63,936 nucleotides of DNA from DTJG01 sp964532995 (GCA_964532995.1 CAZHJN010000003.1:1-63936), one strand, 5' to 3'; shown: positions 16,247 through 25,149, counted from the first letter of the stretch. Program-made: numbers and translations. Notes: generated by a model not told the origin, from the letters alone.

Positions 16247-17481
16247 CGGATTGCCCAGCAACCACTCCATGAGTTATCAGTTATTTTTTTCATTCTGAGA
16301 CTGATCATATCCACAACCCACAGGGATTTAATATATTTTTCCTGTCGTGTGAAAAGGATATGTCTGCTGTCCGGAGCCCAGGCAGGAGCATCACTCCATG
16401 AAATGTTTTTAGTAAGTATTCTTCTTTCACCCGTCTTCCAGTCATAAACCTCTATGAACATTTCCCTACCATACCTCACGGCATACGCAAGATATCTACC
16501 GTCAGGTGACCAGCATGGTGAAGTTATATAATTTGAAGGTATGTCAGGTTTTCTGGTATTCAATCCATAAGAATCCATAACCCATAATCTTGTTTTTCCA
16601 TCCCTGTCTGACACAAATGCAATACTTTTACCATCCGGAGAAACAGACGGAGATGCATTGAGACCCTTTTTCTCAGTAATTCTCCTGATAATATTTCCTT
16701 TAAGATTTACAATATATAAATCAGGATTCCCACTTCTGCTCAAAACAACCGCTGCGGCATCCTGATCTGTAAAAAATGAAATACAGGCATTCAATCCTGG
16801 TTCTGCAATAAATGTTTCAATCTGCCCTGTTTTCAAATCCAGCAATTCAAGAGATGGAAATGTATTCCTGTAAGACAGAAAAACAATTTTCTTCATCCCA
16901 GGGAACCATCTGGGATAGTTTATTATGTAGTTGGCGGATAAAATGCTGATTGCATTTGAACCATCGTAATCAGCCATCATAATGTTATATGTATCATTTT
17001 TTTGATTAACATAAAGAATCTTACTGCTTGCTATACCTGGTTTCCCGGTGAGGCGATAAATAATCTCGTCACATACAGCATGTGCGAGAACAATCGGTGA
17101 TTTCCCGATATCTTTCCTGAATTCAAACAGAAAAGACCTATCAAAAGTGTCATAAACTGCAATTTCCATCTTATCTTTTATCCTGCAAACAATCAAAACT
17201 CTGGCGTTGTACTTTGCAAAAACCATATCAATCTCTGATTGAATAGCCGTTGTTTCCTTAAATATTATGTCCTTTATGTCCAGCCAGTCAGAATTATTCA
17301 GGTCTTTTGCCAGCTGTGATGAAAACTCTTCAATGAACAAACCCTTTTTGCCCTCAAAAAGAAGAACACCGGACATTCTCATTTCAGAAGACGAGGTGAT
17401 TTCGATCGTGATCTTACTCTGCCCATGCAGATTAACTGAAGCCAGCAAGCATATAAAAATAAGCATCAAATGCTTTGTCAT
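16243..17481 (-). CDS. tolB: Tol-Pal system protein TolB
   Basis: 412 residues. A signal peptide (about 1-20) precedes an N-terminal alpha/beta domain with the LAHAVCDEIIYRLTGKPGIA helix that is conserved in TolB, then a beta-propeller of PD40 repeats (for example SVSPDGKSIAFVSDRDG, CWSPDGRYLAYAV, WAPDSRHILF). TolB is a periplasmic protein that exchanges between TolA and Pal during envelope constriction. It overlaps tolA by 4 bases. Confidence 0.94.
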   Translation of the reverse strand: MTKHLMLIFICLLASVNLHGQSKITIEITSSSEMRMSGVLLFEGKKGLFIEEFSSQLAKDLNNSDWLDIKDIIFKETTAIQSEIDMVFAKYNARVLIVCRIKDKMEIAVYDTFDRSFLFEFRKDIGKSPIVLAHAVCDEIIYRLTGKPGIASSKILYVNQKNDTYNIMMADYDGSNAISILSANYIINYPRWFPGMKKIVFLSYRNTFPSLELLDLKTGQIETFIAEPGLNACISFFTDQDAAAVVLSRSGNPDLYIVNLKGNIIRRITEKKGLNASPSVSPDGKSIAFVSDRDGKTRLWVMDSYGLNTRKPDIPSNYITSPCWSPDGRYLAYAVRYGREMFIEVYDWKTGERRILTKNISWSDAPAWAPDSRHILFTRQEKYIKSLWVVDMISLRMKKITDNSWSGCWAIR

Positions 17482-18260
17482 TCTATCCCCCTCATGCTAA
17501 ATTTAACTGTTATATCAAGATAATCAAGTTTGTAAGTGGCTGGAAGTGGATCCAGCTTTCCTGTATCCTTTACAGCTTTCAGCGCACTCTCATCAAAGTT
17601 TTTCAACCCTGAACCTGTCTCAAGGTAAATATCAGTTATTGTTCCATCTTTTTTCAATCTGAATGAAACAACAGATGTAAGAGAATAGTTTTTACCCTCA
17701 GGTAACAACCATTTTCTCTGCAGAGTTGTTTTAATCTTTTCAATATAATCAAGTGGAATAATATTACCTGAGGGAAGTGCTGATCCCTGAAAACCAACAG
17801 CTAAACCTGTTGAATTTTCATTGTTTGTCAGTGGAAAAATTTTTGAAGCCAGAGATGATTTTTTCTGTGCGATAACAGGCTGGGTGGATGATTGGTCAGC
17901 AGGTGTTTCGCCACCTGTACGAGTAGAAGAATCTGTTAAACCTAACTTCCTTTTCACCTCGGCCATATATTCATCAGGAGAAAAAGTCTCTTCTGTGTCT
18001 CCTGTTTTTCCTAAGGTTTCTTTATGACTTACTCGACCGGTGGGAAATATTCCATGTTTTTTTTCAATTATTGATGCTTCAGCGTATTCGCCCGCAATTG
18101 ATGGAAGTACATGGTTTGAAATTTCTATGCTGGTGGGTATATTGAGTAAATCCACAACATAAACATCAGAGGTTTTATCCTTCTTGCTTTCGTGATTATA
18201 TACAAGGAGTAATAACAGCAGGGCATGCATAAAAAATGAAATCGTAAAAGATTTTTTCAT
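17478..18260 (-). CDS. tolA: TolA/TonB-family energy transducer
   Basis: 260 residues. One N-terminal membrane helix (about 5-21, with the conserved Ser-His pattern SFFMHALLLLLL that contacts TolQR), a disordered periplasmic stretch, and a C-terminal TonB-like domain from about 175 (IKTTLQRKWLLPEG, then GSGLKNFDESALKAVKDTG). The domain II stretch is much shorter than E. coli TolA (421 residues) and is not Ala/Lys helical. Context between tolR and tolB fixes the role as TolA and not TonB. Confidence 0.86.
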   Translation of the reverse strand: MKKSFTISFFMHALLLLLLVYNHESKKDKTSDVYVVDLLNIPTSIEISNHVLPSIAGEYAEASIIEKKHGIFPTGRVSHKETLGKTGDTEETFSPDEYMAEVKRKLGLTDSSTRTGGETPADQSSTQPVIAQKKSSLASKIFPLTNNENSTGLAVGFQGSALPSGNIIPLDYIEKIKTTLQRKWLLPEGKNYSLTSVVSFRLKKDGTITDIYLETGSGLKNFDESALKAVKDTGKLDPLPATYKLDYLDITVKFSMRGIE

Positions 18261-18679
18261 TTTACCGGTTGTGCCTCTGTCGCAAGACCAACTTTCCTGA
18301 CATCAGCACGTTTTAAGATATCTATCACAGTGATTATTTCCTGATATGTGATATCTCTATCTCCTTTTATTACAATTCCAAGCTCAGGATTTTGCGAAAC
18401 TGTATTAAGTACAACAGATTCAAGATTTTTAACATTAATTTCTTTATTGCCCCAGAATATTTTCCCGCCTTTTGCAATGGTAAGGATTATGCTTTTTTCT
18501 ACCGCCATTTTGCTGGGACCAGAAACAGGTAATTTCACCTCCATCCCCTGCTCAATCATTGGAGAAACCATCAAAAGAATAATAACAAGGACCAACGCTA
18601 TATCAATAAAATTGATAATATTAATTTTATTAAGGGCATTTTCCTGTTGTTCCATAACGAAAAATCTGTCCTGTCTCAT
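18257..18679 (-). CDS. tolR: TolR/ExbD family proton-channel subunit
   Basis: 140 residues. A single membrane helix at about residues 20-42 carries the essential channel Asp in INFIDIALVLVIILL. The periplasmic domain has the VKLPVSG and GDRDITYQEIITVID segments of the ExbD/TolR family. It abuts tolQ with no gap and overlaps tolA by 4 bases. A second in-frame ATG at codon 9 may be the real start. Confidence 0.92.
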   Translation of the reverse strand: MRQDRFFVMEQQENALNKINIINFIDIALVLVIILLMVSPMIEQGMEVKLPVSGPSKMAVEKSIILTIAKGGKIFWGNKEINVKNLESVVLNTVSQNPELGIVIKGDRDITYQEIITVIDILKRADVRKVGLATEAQPVK

Positions 18680-19279
18680 TTATCTTATTACCGTGTAAAA
18701 AGTGCTGAGTACTTCTTCTCCCTGCATCTTAATTTTTTTTAATTCACCATCCAGATAATTGTATCCAAGAGCAGCAGGTATTGCAACAATAAGGCCGACA
18801 AATGTCACGATCAATGCCTCAGAAACACCAGATGCAATGATCGAAACCGAAGAGGTACCTGTTATTCCTATTCTGTGAAAGGACATAAGAATTCCCCAGA
18901 CTGTACCGAGTAATCCCATAAAAGGAGCAACGGCAGAAATTGAAAGAAGAAAATCAATTCTGCTGCCAATACCCAGTATTTCTTCATTCGCGTATCTTTT
19001 TAACAGGTTCAAAAGATTTTCCCGGGAAATATCCTGTTTTGCTTTTTCTTTAAGAAGTTTATTAAGTATCCTTGACCACGGAGAACCCGGAACACCTGAC
19101 ATTTTCCCGTCATAGAAATTGTTAAGAAATACCTTATTTGCTTTTTTGATTCTTTTGAAAAGAATGAATTTGTCAATCATAATAGCCCAACTATAGATCG
19201 AAAGTAAACCAAGAAGTATGAGGTCGATTTTTCCAACCCAATCACAGTGTTTCCAGCTGGCAACCCATATATTTTCCAA
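18680..19279 (-). CDS. tolQ: TolQ/ExbB/MotA family proton-channel protein
   Basis: 199 residues from a TTG at 19279. This start is chosen because AAGGG lies about 6 bases before it, while the longer frame to 19333 begins inside tRNA-Glu. It has three membrane segments (about residues 20-38, 110-135, 150-172) and family motifs ISAVAPFMGLLGTVWGI and ASGVSEALIVTFVGLIVAIPA. With TolR it forms the proton-driven motor that energises TolA. The tRNA 3' end is only 18 bases upstream, so the mRNA probably begins as a tRNA-mRNA hybrid. Confidence 0.9.
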   Translation of the reverse strand: MENIWVASWKHCDWVGKIDLILLGLLSIYSWAIMIDKFILFKRIKKANKVFLNNFYDGKMSGVPGSPWSRILNKLLKEKAKQDISRENLLNLLKRYANEEILGIGSRIDFLLSISAVAPFMGLLGTVWGILMSFHRIGITGTSSVSIIASGVSEALIVTFVGLIVAIPAALGYNYLDGELKKIKMQGEEVLSTFYTVIR

Positions 19280-19297
19280 GATTTTCCCTTGTGTGAC

Positions 19298-19373
19298 TGG
19301 CGCCCCCAGCCGGAATCGAACCGGCGCTACCACCTTGAAAGAGTGGTGACCTAGGCCGCTAGTCGATAGGGGC
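19298..19373 (-). tRNA. tRNA-Glu (anticodon UUC)
   Basis: A 76-base cloverleaf with encoded CCA. The acceptor stem is GCCCCTA/TGGGGGC. The D arm has a GACT/GGTC stem, the anticodon stem is CCACT/GGTGG with loop CTTTCAA (anticodon TTC), and the T arm is GCCGG-TTCGATT-CCGGC. The discriminator is G. Confidence 0.96.
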
Positions 19374-19395
19374 TATAACCTTCTGAGTTCTACTT

Positions 19396-19424
19396 ATTAT
19401 AAAAAAAAATGATCTTTCAGTCAA
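19396..19424 (-). promoter_or_regulatory. Promoter of tRNA-Glu and the tol operon
   Basis: TTGACT (19419-19424), a 17-base spacer with a T tract, and TATAAT (19396-19401) on the minus strand. The start would fall about 16 bases before the tRNA 5' end. No terminator follows the tRNA, so the tol genes probably share this promoter. Confidence 0.75.
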
Positions 19425-19479
19425 GGAACTATCAGGAAAGAAAGCAAGAATTGAAATATTCTGTTACTCAAATAAATAC

Positions 19480-20334
19480 TCAACAGGCTTCAGCTTTAAT
19501 TTCACTTCTTATGTATTCTGAAGCGGCTTCCTGCCATGATCTCGGTTTATAGAACACACCGGAAAACAAAGAGGTATCCAGAACCGAAAAGTCAGGACGT
19601 GTTGCCTGTGAACTTGAAAAATTTTTGCTGCTGACGGGTATGAGTAAAGACTTATCAATTCGTAACAGTTCACAGATATATAATCCAAAATCATACCAGC
19701 TGCATTGTCCATCATTACAGAAATGTATAATTCCGGAAAATCTTGCTGATGAAATATCCAGAAGGGCTTTTGCAAGATCTTTTGCATAAGTTGGTGAATT
19801 TATAAGGTCTGTTGTTATCATGAGCTTTTGCTTTCTCAGAAGTTTTTGTGGAAGGCAACTTGCAAAATTTCTACCATCTTTACCAAAAACCCTTGATGTC
19901 CTGACTATACAGTATTCTCTGCAAATCGTCGAAACAATAAGTTCTCCTTCAAATTTGGTTTTTCCATATATTGATAAAGGATACGGTTGATCTTTTTCAG
20001 TATATTTTTTTTTCTTCTCACCGCTAAAAACGAAATCCGTGCTTACGTAAATAACATAAGAACCTGTTTTCCCTGCCATAAGAGCAATATTATTGGTACC
20101 TGTGACATTGGTTTTTAGCGCAGAAACAGGATCGTACTCTGAAGCGTCAACATCAGTGAATGCAGCAAGATGAAAAACAACATCTGGCTTTACTCTGAAG
20201 AAAACATCCTTCACTTCGGGGAAAGATGTAATATCACAATCCCTGCGTGACAGAAAAATTGAATTTTCTGATTTCAGGATTTTTGAAAGGTATCTGCCAA
20301 CAAGTCCTGTTCCACCTGTAACAAGAATTTTCAT
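19480..20334 (-). CDS. rfbD: dTDP-4-dehydrorhamnose reductase
   Basis: 284 residues, the usual size. Rossmann motif TGGTGLVGRYL at the N terminus, HLAAFTDVDASEYDP (about residue 62), and the catalytic Tyr-x3-Lys in SIYGKTKFEGE (about 127). It makes dTDP-L-rhamnose, the last step of the Rml pathway. The order here is rmlC-rmlA-rmlB-rmlD in transcription, with 1-4 base overlaps throughout. It ends about 55 bases from the tRNA-Glu promoter region. Confidence 0.92.
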   Translation of the reverse strand: MKILVTGGTGLVGRYLSKILKSENSIFLSRRDCDITSFPEVKDVFFRVKPDVVFHLAAFTDVDASEYDPVSALKTNVTGTNNIALMAGKTGSYVIYVSTDFVFSGEKKKKYTEKDQPYPLSIYGKTKFEGELIVSTICREYCIVRTSRVFGKDGRNFASCLPQKLLRKQKLMITTDLINSPTYAKDLAKALLDISSARFSGIIHFCNDGQCSWYDFGLYICELLRIDKSLLIPVSSKNFSSSQATRPDFSVLDTSLFSGVFYKPRSWQEAASEYIRSEIKAEAC

Positions 20335-21335
20335 AATCCGGAATATTTGATTCTATAATATTCCTGAAACTCATGACTGTTTTTTAATTTTTTCCACCAC
20401 TGCTGATTCTTTTCATACCATTCAACTGTTTTTTCAATCCCTTTCTCAAAATCATAATATGGTTGAAATCCAAGATTCTTTATCTTTTCAGAGTTCAAAC
20501 TGTACCTTCTATCATGTGCTATTCGGTCGGGAACATAAACTATCAAACTTTCATCCTTTCCGAGTAATTTCAAAATCGTTCGAAGTACTTCTATATTCTG
20601 TTTTTCCTGATGGGCAGAAACATTATAGATATTACCAGGAATTCCTTTGCTGAGTAAAATTTCTATAGCCTGACATGTATCCTGGACAAAAAGCCAGTCA
20701 CGCACCTGTCTTCCATCACCATACAGAGGGATTTTTTTGTTTTCAATAGCATTGGTTATTGCAAGAGGAATAAATTTTTCAGGATGCTGAAAAGGACCGA
20801 AGTTGTTTGTGAATCTGACTATCAGAGCCGGTATCCCGTAGCATTTTACATAAGAAAGTACCAGCATATCAGCTGCTGCCTTGCTTGCAGCATATGGATT
20901 TGTTGGATTCAGTGGAGAAACTTCAGTAAAAGAACCTGATTCAATGCTGCCATAAACCTCATCGGTTGAAATATGAATAAATTTATTCACTGTTTTTGTC
21001 TTTCTTATTAACTCCAGGATTCTGAATGTCCCGAATACATCTGTCATCAAAAAATTCTCTGCATTATTAAGGGACCTGTCAACATGGGTCTCTGCTGCAA
21101 AATGAATTATCGTCTCACAGTCTTTTATTATATCTTCCATATCCCTGGCATCACATATATCAATTCTGAAAAATTTATGATTTTTGTACTTTTTAAGAAA
21201 ACAAAGCGTCATGGGATTTGCAGCATAAGTCATCTTATCCAGATTATAGAGTTCTATTTCCGGATGTTTCTCGCAGAAAAAGGAAACAAAATTCGAACCT
21301 ATAAAACCTGCCCCACCGGTAACGGCTATTTTCAT
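20331..21335 (-). CDS. rfbB: dTDP-glucose 4,6-dehydratase
   Basis: 334 residues, SDR fold. NAD motif TGGAGFIGSNF, HFAAETHVDRS (about residue 77), the STDEVYG active-site Thr-Asp-Glu (about 127), and NPYAASKAAAD with the catalytic Tyr/Lys (about 150). The TDE triad separates RmlB from related epimerases. It converts dTDP-glucose to the 4-keto-6-deoxy intermediate. It overlaps both neighbours by 4 bases. Confidence 0.95.
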   Translation of the reverse strand: MKIAVTGGAGFIGSNFVSFFCEKHPEIELYNLDKMTYAANPMTLCFLKKYKNHKFFRIDICDARDMEDIIKDCETIIHFAAETHVDRSLNNAENFLMTDVFGTFRILELIRKTKTVNKFIHISTDEVYGSIESGSFTEVSPLNPTNPYAASKAAADMLVLSYVKCYGIPALIVRFTNNFGPFQHPEKFIPLAITNAIENKKIPLYGDGRQVRDWLFVQDTCQAIEILLSKGIPGNIYNVSAHQEKQNIEVLRTILKLLGKDESLIVYVPDRIAHDRRYSLNSEKIKNLGFQPYYDFEKGIEKTVEWYEKNQQWWKKLKNSHEFQEYYRIKYSGL

Positions 21336-22057
21336 TCTGATGATCTCTGTTTTGCAACAAGAATGTTTGCTCTCAACAAAGAATCAAAGGTTCCTGCATC
21401 TGTCCACCAACCATCAAGAATCCCATAAGTCATTTCACCTTTCTCTATATAACGATTATTGACATCTGTAATTTCCAGCTCACCTCTTGAAGATGGTTTG
21501 AGCGTTCTTATAAAATCAAAAACCTGATTATCATACATATAAATACCGATCACAACAAATCTTGTCGGTGGAATAGAAGGTTTTTCGATAATTCTTATAA
21601 TTCTATCCTTTTCTATCTCGGCAACTCCAAATCTCTGGGGTGTATCAACTTCTTTCAATAATATTCTTGCTCCCTTTTTCTGGTTGCTGAATATTCCCAC
21701 TTCACCGGAGATATCCTTTTCCACAATGTTATCTCCAAGCATAACAATAATCTTTTCACCCGCAGCAAAATGTTCTGCAAGAGCAAGGGCATGCGCAATA
21801 CCTTTTTCACCTTCCTGATAGGCATATGTGAGATGTTCAAGCCCGAAGTCTTTCCCATTTTCAAGCAGACGTAAAAAATCTCCTGAAGATGTACCTCCGG
21901 TTATCACCATAATATCCTTTATCCCTGCTTTTACAAGAGTCTCCAGAGGATAAAAAATCATTGGTCTGTCATAAACCGGAAGTAAGTGCTTGTTTGTTAC
22001 CTTTGTCAGCGGATAAAGACGACTTCCAAGTCCACCGGCAAGAATCACACCTTTCAT
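21332..22057 (-). CDS. rfbA: Glucose-1-phosphate thymidylyltransferase
   Basis: 241 residues from the ATG at 22057 (a TGATG junction with the rmlC stop and AAGGA upstream); the longer frame to 22078 lacks a ribosome site. The nucleotidyltransferase signature is MKGVILAGGLGSRLYPLT, with GDNIVEKD (metal-binding Asp, about residue 100) and EKPSIPPTRFVVIGIYMYD. It is the short RmlA form lacking the C-terminal ~50 residues of enterobacterial RmlA. It makes dTDP-glucose. Confidence 0.92.
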   Translation of the reverse strand: MKGVILAGGLGSRLYPLTKVTNKHLLPVYDRPMIFYPLETLVKAGIKDIMVITGGTSSGDFLRLLENGKDFGLEHLTYAYQEGEKGIAHALALAEHFAAGEKIIVMLGDNIVEKDISGEVGIFSNQKKGARILLKEVDTPQRFGVAEIEKDRIIRIIEKPSIPPTRFVVIGIYMYDNQVFDFIRTLKPSSRGELEITDVNNRYIEKGEMTYGILDGWWTDAGTFDSLLRANILVAKQRSSE

Positions 22058-22512
22058 CAACGATTTTTCCTTTCCCATTTGTAAGGAATTTCTTCAGAAT
22101 CAAATGGAAGCCTGTATTCATCAGGTAATTTTGGATTATAAGGTTTCGTGGGTATATTTATCAATATTGCTTCTTCGTTCGAAACACACATAAATCCATG
22201 ATATACATTTGCTGGTATATGAACAAGCAAAGGATTATAATCACCTGAAATAAACTCGTTTATTTCTCCATAGGTTTGACTTTTCTCTCTTTGATCATAG
22301 AGGACTATTTTTGCCATACCGGAAATAACAACCATGTTATCATTTTGTTTTTTATGAAGATGCCACGCTTTTATTATTCCGGGATAACATGTGGTAATAT
22401 AAACCTGTCCAAATTTTTCAAAAATAGAATCATCACTTCTCAGGATTTCAAGAAGCCTGCCCCTTTCATCTGCCATGAAACAAAGTTTTTTTATTTTCAC
22501 ACCCTGAATCAT
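22057..22512 (-). CDS. rfbC: dTDP-4-dehydrorhamnose 3,5-epimerase-like cupin
   Basis: 151 residues, shorter than the usual ~180. The RmlC jelly-roll motifs are DERGRLLEILRSDD (about 14), IIKAWHLHKKQND with the catalytic His (about 47), and HIPANVYHGFMCVSNEE with the second conserved His-Gly (about 96). The short form also resembles WxcM/FdtA-like sugar ketoisomerases, but its position with rmlA, rmlB and rmlD favours the 3,5-epimerase role. It is 54 bases downstream of efp. Confidence 0.85.
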   Translation of the reverse strand: MIQGVKIKKLCFMADERGRLLEILRSDDSIFEKFGQVYITTCYPGIIKAWHLHKKQNDNMVVISGMAKIVLYDQREKSQTYGEINEFISGDYNPLLVHIPANVYHGFMCVSNEEAILINIPTKPYNPKLPDEYRLPFDSEEIPYKWERKNR

Positions 22513-22566
22513 ACGATTTTTCCCTGTTTATTATGTTATGGTAATTTTTCAAGTTTAGCAAATAAT

Positions 22567-23130
22567 CTAACTGTGGACCCTTTCAACATAATGCTTTGTT
22601 GAAGTTGAAACCCTTATAACATCACCTGGTTTTATAAACTGAGGAACCATTACTTCTATACTGTTTTCCAGTACAGCGCTTTTATACGTGGCATCGGTTT
22701 CACCCTTAATACCGCTACCAGTACTTATAACTTTCAATTCGATTGTCTCCGGTATTATAACGCCAATAGGTATTCCACCACAAAATTCAAACTTAAGTGA
22801 TAAACCTTCTTTCAAAAACTCTCTGAAACCTCCAAGCATATATCCGGGAATTTCAAACTGTTCATAGGTCTGTGGGTTCATGAAACAAAAATTTTCTCCC
22901 TCAGAATAAAGATATTCAAGAGCCACGATATCAAGTGAAATATCTTCCAGCTTTTCTTCAAGAACCAGTTTCATCTCCAGAATTTTACCAGTTTTTACAT
23001 TTTGAAGCTTTGCATGAACATGGCTTGAAAACCGAGCCTGCCCGGCCCTGGTTTCCACTTCAAGAACCCTGAAAATCTCATTGTCTTTTTTGATGAAACT
23101 GCCTGCCTTAAGGTTTGATGCTTCTATCAT
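22567..23130 (-). CDS. efp: Translation elongation factor P with arginine at the loop tip
   Basis: 187 residues, the normal EF-P length, with all three beta-barrel domains: KOW-like N domain, central OB domain (EYLYSEGENFCFMNPQTYEQ) and C domain (TGSGIKGETDATYKSAVLENS and the GDVIRVSTSTKHYVERV end). EF-P relieves ribosome stalling at proline runs. The modification loop reads TRAGQARFSSHVHAKL. Counting back from the conserved Lys-Leu, Arg33 sits exactly where E. coli has Lys34 and Pseudomonas has rhamnosylated Arg32. The usual K-P-G-K loop is absent. The dTDP-rhamnose genes lie directly downstream. Confidence 0.93.
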   Translation of the reverse strand: MIEASNLKAGSFIKKDNEIFRVLEVETRAGQARFSSHVHAKLQNVKTGKILEMKLVLEEKLEDISLDIVALEYLYSEGENFCFMNPQTYEQFEIPGYMLGGFREFLKEGLSLKFEFCGGIPIGVIIPETIELKVISTGSGIKGETDATYKSAVLENSIEVMVPQFIKPGDVIRVSTSTKHYVERVHS

Positions 23131-23179
23131 GGTCTACCCCCTGTTAAAGGAAACCAGATTCAGTTTAATTTTTCATCCT

Positions 23180-24994
23180 TCATTGAACAAAGGTTGCTGT
23201 TTTTTTAAACTGAATTTCATAAAGTTTGGCGTAAAACCCACCTTTGGCAAGCAGCTGGCTATGTGTACCTATTTCGACAAGTTCACCGGCATTTATCACA
23301 AGAATTTTGTGAGCATTCATCACGGTGGACAACCTGTGGGCTATGACAAAGGATGTCCTGTTCCTGAGCAATGTTGAAATTGCATCCTGGATCAAAGCTT
23401 CAGTTTCATTGTCAACAGACGATGTTGCCTCATCAAATATCAGTATTGGAGGATTTTTCAATATTGCCCTTGCAATTGCAATACGCTGCTTCTCTCCAAC
23501 TGAAAGTTTGATACCTCTCTCGCCTATTTGATGTTCATAACCTTCTGGAAGTTTTACTATGAAATCATGGGCGTTAGCCAGTTTCGCCGCTTCTATTATT
23601 TCTTCAAACTTTGCATCAAGCCTTCCGTAGGCAATGTTTTCCATAATTGTTCCGTTAAAAAGAAAAGGTTCCTGCATAACAATGCCAATGTTTTCTCTGA
23701 GATCTTTCAATCTGTATTTCCTGATATCAACCCCATCAATAAGTATCTGTCCTGAATCAACGTCATAAAAGCGAGGAATAAGATTTATAATTGTGGTTTT
23801 TCCTGCGCCTGTTGGACCCACAAGAGCCACAGTCTCTCCAGCCTTTGCAATAAAACTGACCCGATGAAGAACCTCCACTCCCTGTTTATATGAAAAACAA
23901 ACGTTATCAAATACCACATCACCCCTCACGGGTTTCTTAATTGGTACAGGTGTCTCTGTCTCTATTACATCAGATTTAGCATCAATAATTTCAAAAATTC
24001 TTTCACTTGAAGCCCTGGCATGTTGAAGCATATGGTTTACCATGTTCAGCTGATGTATCGGACCATAAAAAAGGTTGAGATAAAAAAGAAATGAAATAAT
24101 CTGTCCTGTGCTAATATTCTGGTTTATAATTGCCATCCTGCCACCAAAAAAAAGAACGAGAACGGTTCCAAAAGCTGTTGTTATCATAATTGCAGGAGAA
24201 AAAGTTGACCATAATTTTATTGCCTGAATATTCGTTTTAATATATTCACTGCTTCTAGTGTCCAATCTGCTTATTTCATAATCCTCTCTTACAAAACTTC
24301 TTGTTTCCCTTATTCCCGAAATACTATCCTGAAGAAGGGCGCTTATTTCCCCCATCTTTCTTCTGACCTCTCTATATATCGCATGAGCTTTTACAGTGAT
24401 AAGATATGCCATAAAGGCAAGTAAAGGTATCGGAATCATTGTAATCAAAGCAAGTTTCCAGTTCATCCAGAAAAGCATGCCTGATATTCCCAGCAGGGTT
24501 AAAGAAGCAATAATGGCTGTATCAAGCCCATCAACAACAACTCTTTCTACTGCTGTAATGTCGCTGGTAATTCTTGACATGATATTGCCGGTCTGGTTTT
24601 CGTCGAAAAATTTGAAGGAGAGACGTTGAACATTTCTGTAGACCTCCTGCCAGAGATCATAGGTTATTCTCTGACCAAGCTTACCCATCAGAAATATTTT
24701 TATCCCGTTCAAAACATTTACAGCCACATAAATTATAAGAAGGGTAAAACACAATACAAACAGCCTGACCATGTTTTTCTCAACCAGTGCACTGTCTATT
24801 ATTATTCCGATAATTCTTGGTGGAGCAAGATTTAGTGCGGTCACACATACCGAAATCAATAGAGCAAAAAGGAACTGATATCTATAGGGTTTAAGGTATC
24901 TGAAAAGCCTTGTGATGCGAATACTGCTTTTCCTGTCATCGTCTATATCCGGATTAAATCTACCCATCCTGCCAAAACCAGGGGCATGAAACAT
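23180..24994 (-). CDS. ABC exporter, permease-ATPase fusion (MsbA-like)
   Basis: 604 residues, a half-transporter. Six membrane helices lie in about residues 35-320; the ATPase domain has Walker A GPTGAGKTT (about 395), Q-loop VMQEPFLFNG, signature LSVGEKQRIAIARAIL and Walker B LIFDEATSSVD, then the H-loop AHRLST. Homodimers of this type export lipids, lipid-linked glycans or peptides; the size and the SFKFFDENQTGNIMSRITSD helix match MsbA/lipid A exporter relatives. The substrate is not decided by the sequence. It has its own promoter and precedes efp by 49 bases. Confidence 0.92.
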   Translation of the reverse strand: MFHAPGFGRMGRFNPDIDDDRKSSIRITRLFRYLKPYRYQFLFALLISVCVTALNLAPPRIIGIIIDSALVEKNMVRLFVLCFTLLIIYVAVNVLNGIKIFLMGKLGQRITYDLWQEVYRNVQRLSFKFFDENQTGNIMSRITSDITAVERVVVDGLDTAIIASLTLLGISGMLFWMNWKLALITMIPIPLLAFMAYLITVKAHAIYREVRRKMGEISALLQDSISGIRETRSFVREDYEISRLDTRSSEYIKTNIQAIKLWSTFSPAIMITTAFGTVLVLFFGGRMAIINQNISTGQIISFLFYLNLFYGPIHQLNMVNHMLQHARASSERIFEIIDAKSDVIETETPVPIKKPVRGDVVFDNVCFSYKQGVEVLHRVSFIAKAGETVALVGPTGAGKTTIINLIPRFYDVDSGQILIDGVDIRKYRLKDLRENIGIVMQEPFLFNGTIMENIAYGRLDAKFEEIIEAAKLANAHDFIVKLPEGYEHQIGERGIKLSVGEKQRIAIARAILKNPPILIFDEATSSVDNETEALIQDAISTLLRNRTSFVIAHRLSTVMNAHKILVINAGELVEIGTHSQLLAKGGFYAKLYEIQFKKTATFVQ

Positions 24995-25023
24995 AAATTT
25001 TCTCCTGAAGGTCTATAAAACTT

Positions 25024-25051
25024 ATTTTAGTATCGCAGATAAATTTTTCAA
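25024..25051 (-). promoter_or_regulatory. Promoter of the ABC exporter-efp-rml unit
   Basis: TTGAAA (25046-25051), a 16-base spacer and TAAAAT (25024-25029), about 30 bases before the ABC gene start on the minus strand. It lies between the tRNA-Lys 3' end and the gene. Confidence 0.55.
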
Positions 25052-25076
25052 GTCATGAGGATGGTTTTGAAAAAAA

Positions 25077-25149
25077 TAGGCCGCGCAGGACTCGAACCTG
25101 CTGCCCCCGCCTTAAAAGGGCGGTGCTCTGCCAGATGAGCTAGCGGCCC
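25077..25149 (-). tRNA. tRNA-Lys (anticodon UUU)
   Basis: A 73-base cloverleaf without encoded CCA. Acceptor GGGCCGC/GCGGCCT (G-U at the first pair), D stem GCTC/GAGC, anticodon stem CCGCC/GGCGG with loop CTTTTAA (anticodon TTT), T arm GCAGG-TTCGAGT-CCTGC, discriminator A. CCA would have to be added by the nucleotidyltransferase, unlike the tRNA-Glu at 19298. Confidence 0.95.
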
